A stretch of DNA of 64,000 bases from Cupriavidus sp. D39 (GTDB lineage Bacteria > Pseudomonadota > Gammaproteobacteria > Burkholderiales > Burkholderiaceae). The notes beneath the pieces are model-generated. The model had not been told where the DNA came from. It saw nothing but the letters and a program-made list of their open reading frames with translations, and did not search any database. Shown here in pieces: positions 60,159 through 64,000 of this stretch. Within the stretch, counting starts at the first letter, position 1; every line of letters begins with the position of its first letter. The DNA is taken from contig NZ_JAPNLE010000009.1 in the NCBI RefSeq assembly GCF_026627925.1, positions 1-64,000 of the forward strand, written 5' to 3'. Position numbers and translations under genes: made by a program.

Positions 60159-61065
60159 GGCGCGACTCCTTCGGTAAGGTGCTCGCATCGAGCTGCAATA
60201 TCAGCAAGTAGTTGCGGAGTGGTGTGCAGGTAGATATAGGTACTGGCGAGTTTTGCATGGCCCAGGTAGGTCGACACCGCTAGCACGTGTTGGCTGACGC
60301 GGTCGAGCCCATACGGGCAGGCTTCCAATGCCGCGACGGCCCAACTGTGACGAAGGTCGTGGAGTCGCGGACCGCGTTGACCTGGACCGGGATGCAATCC
60401 CATCGCGCGTACCGCTTCCAAGAAGGTTGCCACAACGATGGGGTAGCTCAGTTGCCTATAGCGCAGCGAAATGAAAAGGTGATCGTCTGCGCCGCCGAAG
60501 TGTTGGCGTCGTAGCAGGTAACGCTCGAGCCCCGCCTGCGCGCTCGGATGAAGAGGAATGACGCGACTCTTATGGAACTTGGTCGCGCGGATCAGTAGAC
60601 CCTCCGCAGTGACGTCTTCGAAGTGCAACGCCAACGCCTCGGAAATCCGCATCCCGGTGATGGCCAGCAGGGAAAACAACGTGCAATAGGTCCACGGCCT
60701 CAATGAACCGGCCGGTGGCAGTTGGGCGGCGTACTCCAGCAATTGACGAATCTGATCGGCCGTAAAGATGAAGGGCCGATACGGGGGCGCTGACTGGAAA
60801 ATACCCCTGTAGGAGGAACTTCGTGTTGTGCATCCTCCACGCTGGCGTAGCGCGCGAAAATACGAACCACGTCAAGACGGTGACCGCGTTGGCTAGCGGA
60901 CGGCGCCAAGGCAGCCCAGTCGAGCGCACTTTGAGCGCGCACGTGAGTCTCCCCACGTTCAGCGGCAAAGCGAGCGAAGTTGCGCAGATGAACTTCCTGA
61001 ACCCGCAGTTGGAACCCTGCTGCGCGCCGAAGGGCCAGATAGTCGTCGATGACTAGCGTTAGCAT
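60155..61065 (-). CDS. Tyrosine recombinase, second of trio (RitB-like, frame broken)
   Basis: About 303 residues from the ATG at 61065 (GGAGGTCTCGCC). MLTLVIDDYLALRRAAGFQL, then the catalytic domain: Arg in LLAITGMRISEAL, HxxR in LHDLRHSWAV, His in TYLGHAKLASTYIYLH with Tyr. The frame breaks at the G5 run 60783-60787 (C5 in coding sense); one extra base gives RPPYRPFIFTADQI. Confidence 0.85.
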
Positions 61066-62303
61066 GGCGAGACCTCCGGCCATGGCCGAGCTAGCTGGCG
61101 CAGGACTTTGAAGTCAACCTTCGCATACAAAGTAGTGGTATCCAACGACCGATGGCGCAGCAGTACGCCAATGCTCTGCAGCGAGGCACCGTCCGCCAGT
61201 AGCGATGTAGCCGCGGAGTTCCTCAATACGTGTGCCCCACGGGCAGGCGCATGCACGCCCGCGCGTTCAATCGCGCGTTTGACGATACAGGAAATGCCGG
61301 AGGACTTCAGAGCGCAATTCACCGGTGGCGGCATCCGCAGAAACACGTAATCCGATCGACCGGGGTAATGTGCCGTGGCCAGATAATGAAGCAGGGCATC
61401 GCCTACTTCCTGCGGTAGTGGTAATTGAACCGTGCGACGCGATTTGCCCATGACCTGAACGGTAGCCTGCGCCCAATCGATATCCTGCAGGCGCAAATTG
61501 CACACATCCCCTGCTCGCAGACCCAACCGTGACAGAAGTAGAAGAACTGCGCGGTCCCGGGCCCCGATCTCCGTGGCCGGATTGCATGCAGCTAACACCC
61601 GCTCGACATCGGCGGCGGGTAAGTACCGGGGAAGCGCGCCGAGACGCCACCCCGCAATGACAGGAATAGCTGCGTCCAAACCGACCGGACAAAGCCCTTG
61701 CGCAATGAGATAGCGGACAAAGGTCCGCAGCGTCGTCACCACCAGCTTGGCTTTGCTTCTGCCCTGTCGAGGGGCTCGGTCTAGAACGAAAGCACGCAGC
61801 TTGGCCGCGTCGAATTGCTGCGGATCGTCCCCGAGCGTGCGCAAAGCATCCAGAATGATCCGTCCATACGCACGGAGCGTCGCGTCCTTTGCTCCGCGAT
61901 GCTGCTGCATCCAGTGACAAAACCCCACGAACAAGGGAGGCAAGCACATTGCCTGCGGCTCGGGTGTAGCAATGATCCCTGCCTTCTGAAGATGCTGCAA
62001 GAACAGCCTTGCCCCCGCGGCATGATGTCCGTTGGTGCGGGAGCGCCTAAATCCAGCGCATTGACAGGCCGGTAGATGTTGCTCGAACTGTTCGATCGCA
62101 CTCGCATCGAGATCAGTCAGCGGTCGTCCACCATGCTGTAGCCAGTGGCTCACATGAGCCGCTATCCGCAGATGGCATTGGATCGTGGGCGCTTGATAGC
62201 CCGCTTGGGCCATGTCTGCGATGAAGCCGTCCAAATAGGGAGCGGCCGGAGTTCGCTGGATCAGCGCCAACCGGGCCGGCTGGGGGAAGTAGGTCGCTAG
62301 CAT
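61059..62303 (-). CDS. Tyrosine recombinase, first of trio (RitA-like)
   Basis: 414 residues from the ATG at 62303 (AAGGAGAACCACC). Core-binding part FIADMAQAGYQAPTIQCHLR; catalytic Arg in SRLGLRAGDVCNL, Lys in MGKSRRTVQLPL, HxxR in GAHVLRNSAATSL, H and Tyr in RHRSLDTTTLYAK. Stop overlaps the start of RitB. Confidence 0.9.
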   Translation of the reverse strand: MLATYFPQPARLALIQRTPAAPYLDGFIADMAQAGYQAPTIQCHLRIAAHVSHWLQHGGRPLTDLDASAIEQFEQHLPACQCAGFRRSRTNGHHAAGARLFLQHLQKAGIIATPEPQAMCLPPLFVGFCHWMQQHRGAKDATLRAYGRIILDALRTLGDDPQQFDAAKLRAFVLDRAPRQGRSKAKLVVTTLRTFVRYLIAQGLCPVGLDAAIPVIAGWRLGALPRYLPAADVERVLAACNPATEIGARDRAVLLLLSRLGLRAGDVCNLRLQDIDWAQATVQVMGKSRRTVQLPLPQEVGDALLHYLATAHYPGRSDYVFLRMPPPVNCALKSSGISCIVKRAIERAGVHAPARGAHVLRNSAATSLLADGASLQSIGVLLRHRSLDTTTLYAKVDFKVLRQLARPWPEVSPC

Positions 62304-62432
62304 GGTGGTTCTCCTTCGTGGTGTCGGGGATCGACACCATGAGAAGAACATCAAATATTATGCGCAGTCGAGACCTCCGCTTGGCGATGCTATATCGTTG
62401 ATTACCGGCAACCTGCGGCTGAGGCGTTGCAT

Positions 62433-62467
62433 CCACTCCGCCGAATAATTTGCTCCGCTGAAAACCA
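62433..62467 (+). repeat. RIT inverted repeat, right
   Basis: 35 bp, exact reverse complement of 59068-59102. The adjoining palindrome found on the left side is absent here. Confidence 0.92.
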
Positions 62468-62653
62468 TCGCTCAATAGTGGACGTGCCGAAGCGAACGTC
62501 GGCGCCGGTGATCGGGTGGCGCCAGACCTTGGCGGCAAGTGCCTGCAGAGCTTGTTGGAGGTCGCCCTTGTCCGGCGGTGACGCCAACAATGGCCCGATG
62601 ACCGAGAAGCGCAGGCGCGCCCATCGGTTGCGATGATCGATGGATAGTGACAT
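62460..62653 (-). pseudogene. DDE transposase, N-terminal portion (split by RIT insertion)
   Basis: From the ATG at 62653: MSLSIDHRNRWARLRFSVIG, GDLQQALQALAAKVWRHPIT, FGTSTIERWF. After ERWF the frame enters the RIT repeat and continues only to a chance stop. It joins by sequence with the C-part that begins WFYRARH. A helix-turn-helix region is expected in this section. Confidence 0.82.
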
Positions 62654-62769
62654 GACCCTCCCAACGGGGTGTGGATGATGGGAAGGAGGCTACGGGCTGG
62701 CCAAGTGACTCGCCATCGACAAGTTCTGCGGATTGCCCACCGACCTGGGGTGCCCCTCAGCCAGCGCGA

Positions 62770-63315
62770 TTAGACCGGCGGCAGCAAGAGGCGCAGCGCC
62801 GCGGTGAAGCGATCTGTGTCGGTGTCAGCCTGGACCGATTGCAGCAGCCGCTCGGGATAGGCAACGGATTGCGACGCGGGCGGCAAGCGGCCGCCCAGCC
62901 AGCGACCGGCGGGCGTGGCCGGGAAGGTATCGGCCCACCAGACGCGCCAGCGCTTGAGCGTGACCCAACTGACATCCGCCAAGCCCTCCATGCTGGAACC
63001 GTGGACGCGGCTCGAGCGCAGCATAGTGATGATTGCCAGGTAGACACGCCGGCCCAGGAACCGCACCGAGTCCGGTGTCGTGCGTCTGCGGCAACCGGCG
63101 CAGCATAGGCTCAGGCGCGTGTTGCAGTCCTGGCGCGCCGCCTGCGGACACCCCCGCGGCTTACGGGGATAGTCGGCGCGGTGAAGCGGCTGCCCACAAT
63201 GGCAGCAGCCATTGCCCTGGGCGGATTGCATGAGGTCTTCGTCGATCCGACGCAACAGGCTAAAGAACGCTGGCGTTTGTAGCAGGGCATGGCACACTGA
63301 CGAGGTCTCCTTCAT
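62770..63315 (-). CDS. Zinc-ribbon protein of the transposon
   Basis: 181 residues from the ATG at 63315; a GTG at 63297 with AAGGAG nine bases upstream is an alternative start. GCCHCGQPLHRADYPRKPRG and LCCAGCRRRTTPDS supply paired Cys for a zinc ribbon. Followed by LKRWRVWWADTFPATPAGRW. Accompanies this transposase family; role unknown, possibly end recognition. Confidence 0.7.
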   Translation of the reverse strand: MKETSSVCHALLQTPAFFSLLRRIDEDLMQSAQGNGCCHCGQPLHRADYPRKPRGCPQAARQDCNTRLSLCCAGCRRRTTPDSVRFLGRRVYLAIITMLRSSRVHGSSMEGLADVSWVTLKRWRVWWADTFPATPAGRWLGGRLPPASQSVAYPERLLQSVQADTDTDRFTAALRLLLPPV

Positions 63316-63392
63316 TGCTGGACACAATAAAGGCGACATCTTCTCTCAGGGGCGTGCATGCACGATCCCTGAGGGAAGCTCTCCCACTTCCC

Positions 63393-63662
63393 TCATCGTT
63401 CTTGATCAAATCTCACAGATTCAACATCAAGAATGCCGCTCATGCTCACCGTGTTCGGCGCTTTTGAGGCAGCGCCAACCGGTGGCATGCGCTCGACCTG
63501 ACGCAGCGGATTCTGCGCGTGGCTGCCGACACAGATCATCGCCGCATACGGATGGCTGTTCACACGCTCAAGTGCTGCGTAATAGCAGCGATCGAAGCAG
63601 TCCTTCATCAGCCCGGTGTTCCCGGCATCCAACACAACTACCTCACTGCCATTTGCACCCAC
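63393..63662 (-). CDS. Possible small protein, unknown
   Basis: 89 residues (SEVVVLDAGNTGLMKDCFDR, PYAAMICVGSHAQNPLRQVE). Frame and codon use are plausible but I do not recognise it. May be a truncated gene at the transposon edge. A hairpin (CTCAGGG near 63346/CCCTGAG near 63369) lies downstream. Confidence 0.35.
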   Translation of the reverse strand: MGANGSEVVVLDAGNTGLMKDCFDRCYYAALERVNSHPYAAMICVGSHAQNPLRQVERMPPVGAASKAPNTVSMSGILDVESVRFDQER

Positions 63663-63852
63663 AGCGCGTAGCGCCGACCGCCGTGGCGAGTTGCATCGCT
63701 GGCCATCGTCGGCAAACTTGGCAAGAGCCGACGTCCAAACGACCGAGTGATCGTGTGGACCGACGACGCTCTGTGGCCGGTAAGCGACGGCCAGCCATCC
63801 GACAGAGGCATGGACGCATTTCCTGAAAAATGCCTAGAAAACGGATGGTGCG

Positions 63853-64000
63853 ATGGACGATGTCATGGCCCCGCGGCAGCAGCGCAAGTTTTGGATGTCC
63901 ATAGGATGGAATCTCACCAATAGCCGGTACCAGGCAGAGTTGGCGCTTCTGCTAGGCCGTACAAGGCTTGAAAGGCGAATTGCAGCAATCACCTCGCTGC
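63853..64000 (+). CDS. Possible coding start, runs off window
   Basis: Open frame from ATG 63853 to the end (MDDVMAPRQQRKFWMSIGWN...), 49 codons seen. No clear ribosome-binding site. Confidence 0.3.
   Translation, partial: MDDVMAPRQQRKFWMSIGWNLTNSRYQAELALLLGRTRLERRIAAITSL

Larger units (their letters stand above)
59039..62467 (-). mobile_element. RIT element (three tyrosine recombinases)
   Basis: About 3.4 kb holding three tyrosine recombinase genes in one direction with overlaps, bounded by 35-bp perfect inverted repeats and a palindrome at one side. It interrupts the DDE transposase gene; ATGGTTTT is present on both sides of the element (59067-59074 and, inverted, 62461-62468). Removing the element between them rejoins ERW to FYRAR in frame. 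Matches recombinase-in-trio elements known in Cupriavidus and relatives. Confidence 0.85.

Overview
The window is GC-rich DNA from a Burkholderiales-type beta-proteobacterium, most likely Cupriavidus or Ralstonia. The evidence is base composition, a Bug/TctC periplasmic binding protein, a recombinase-in-trio element of the kind known from Cupriavidus, and a prophage with Burkholderiales-style genes. The host assignment is inference.

Positions 1 to about 49,100 are most of a temperate phage genome with a lambda-like head (GpA terminase, gpW, portal, S49 protease, gpD and gpE homologues) and a Mu-like contractile tail. Its left end and integrase lie outside the window. A leftward operon (7796 to 1, minus strand) carries short overlapping genes, a phage sliding clamp, and then a complete diversity-generating retroelement (DGR): three DUF1566-type target genes each ending in a variable repeat, avd, a template repeat (TR), and a reverse transcriptase. 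The three variable repeats (VRs) differ from the TR at 14, 14 and 16 positions, and every difference falls on a TR adenine (coding strand). Two targets are a 541-bp tandem duplication whose bodies are identical and whose VRs differ. The leftward promoter (about 7831-7869) overlaps operator-like sequences that recur at the repressor/Cro intergenic region (8770-8828), so the DGR operon probably answers to the lysogeny switch.

From 8836 the rightward genes are Cro, a second regulatory pair, a replication/recombination block, many tiny translationally coupled accessory genes (13.0-18.7 kb), a possible late regulator, then packaging, head, tail, baseplate, fibre and lysis genes (20.5-48.9 kb). Two or three reverse-strand cargo genes (19.2, 36.8, 45.3 kb) interrupt the late operon.

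From 49.1 to 56.5 kb is host DNA: a truncated SRAP/YedK gene at the presumed prophage edge, an AraC regulator, two alpha/beta hydrolases, a VOC-fold protein, a fumarylacetoacetate-hydrolase-family enzyme, a Bug receptor and a quinone oxidoreductase-type enzyme. Together they look like an aromatic or heterocyclic catabolic cluster. From 56.7 to 63.3 kb is a transposon (zinc-ribbon protein, DDE transposase, ExeA-like ATPase, small protein). Its transposase gene is split by a recombinase-in-trio (RIT) element with 35-bp perfect inverted repeats.

Sixteen otherwise conserved genes across phage, host and transposon are interrupted in the same way: one base appears missing from a homopolymer run. 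This points to homopolymer under-calling in the assembly rather than biology. Frameshifted genes are annotated here as single genes with that caveat. The one frameshift that looks programmed is in the tail assembly chaperone gene (G GGT TTT at 33290-33296).
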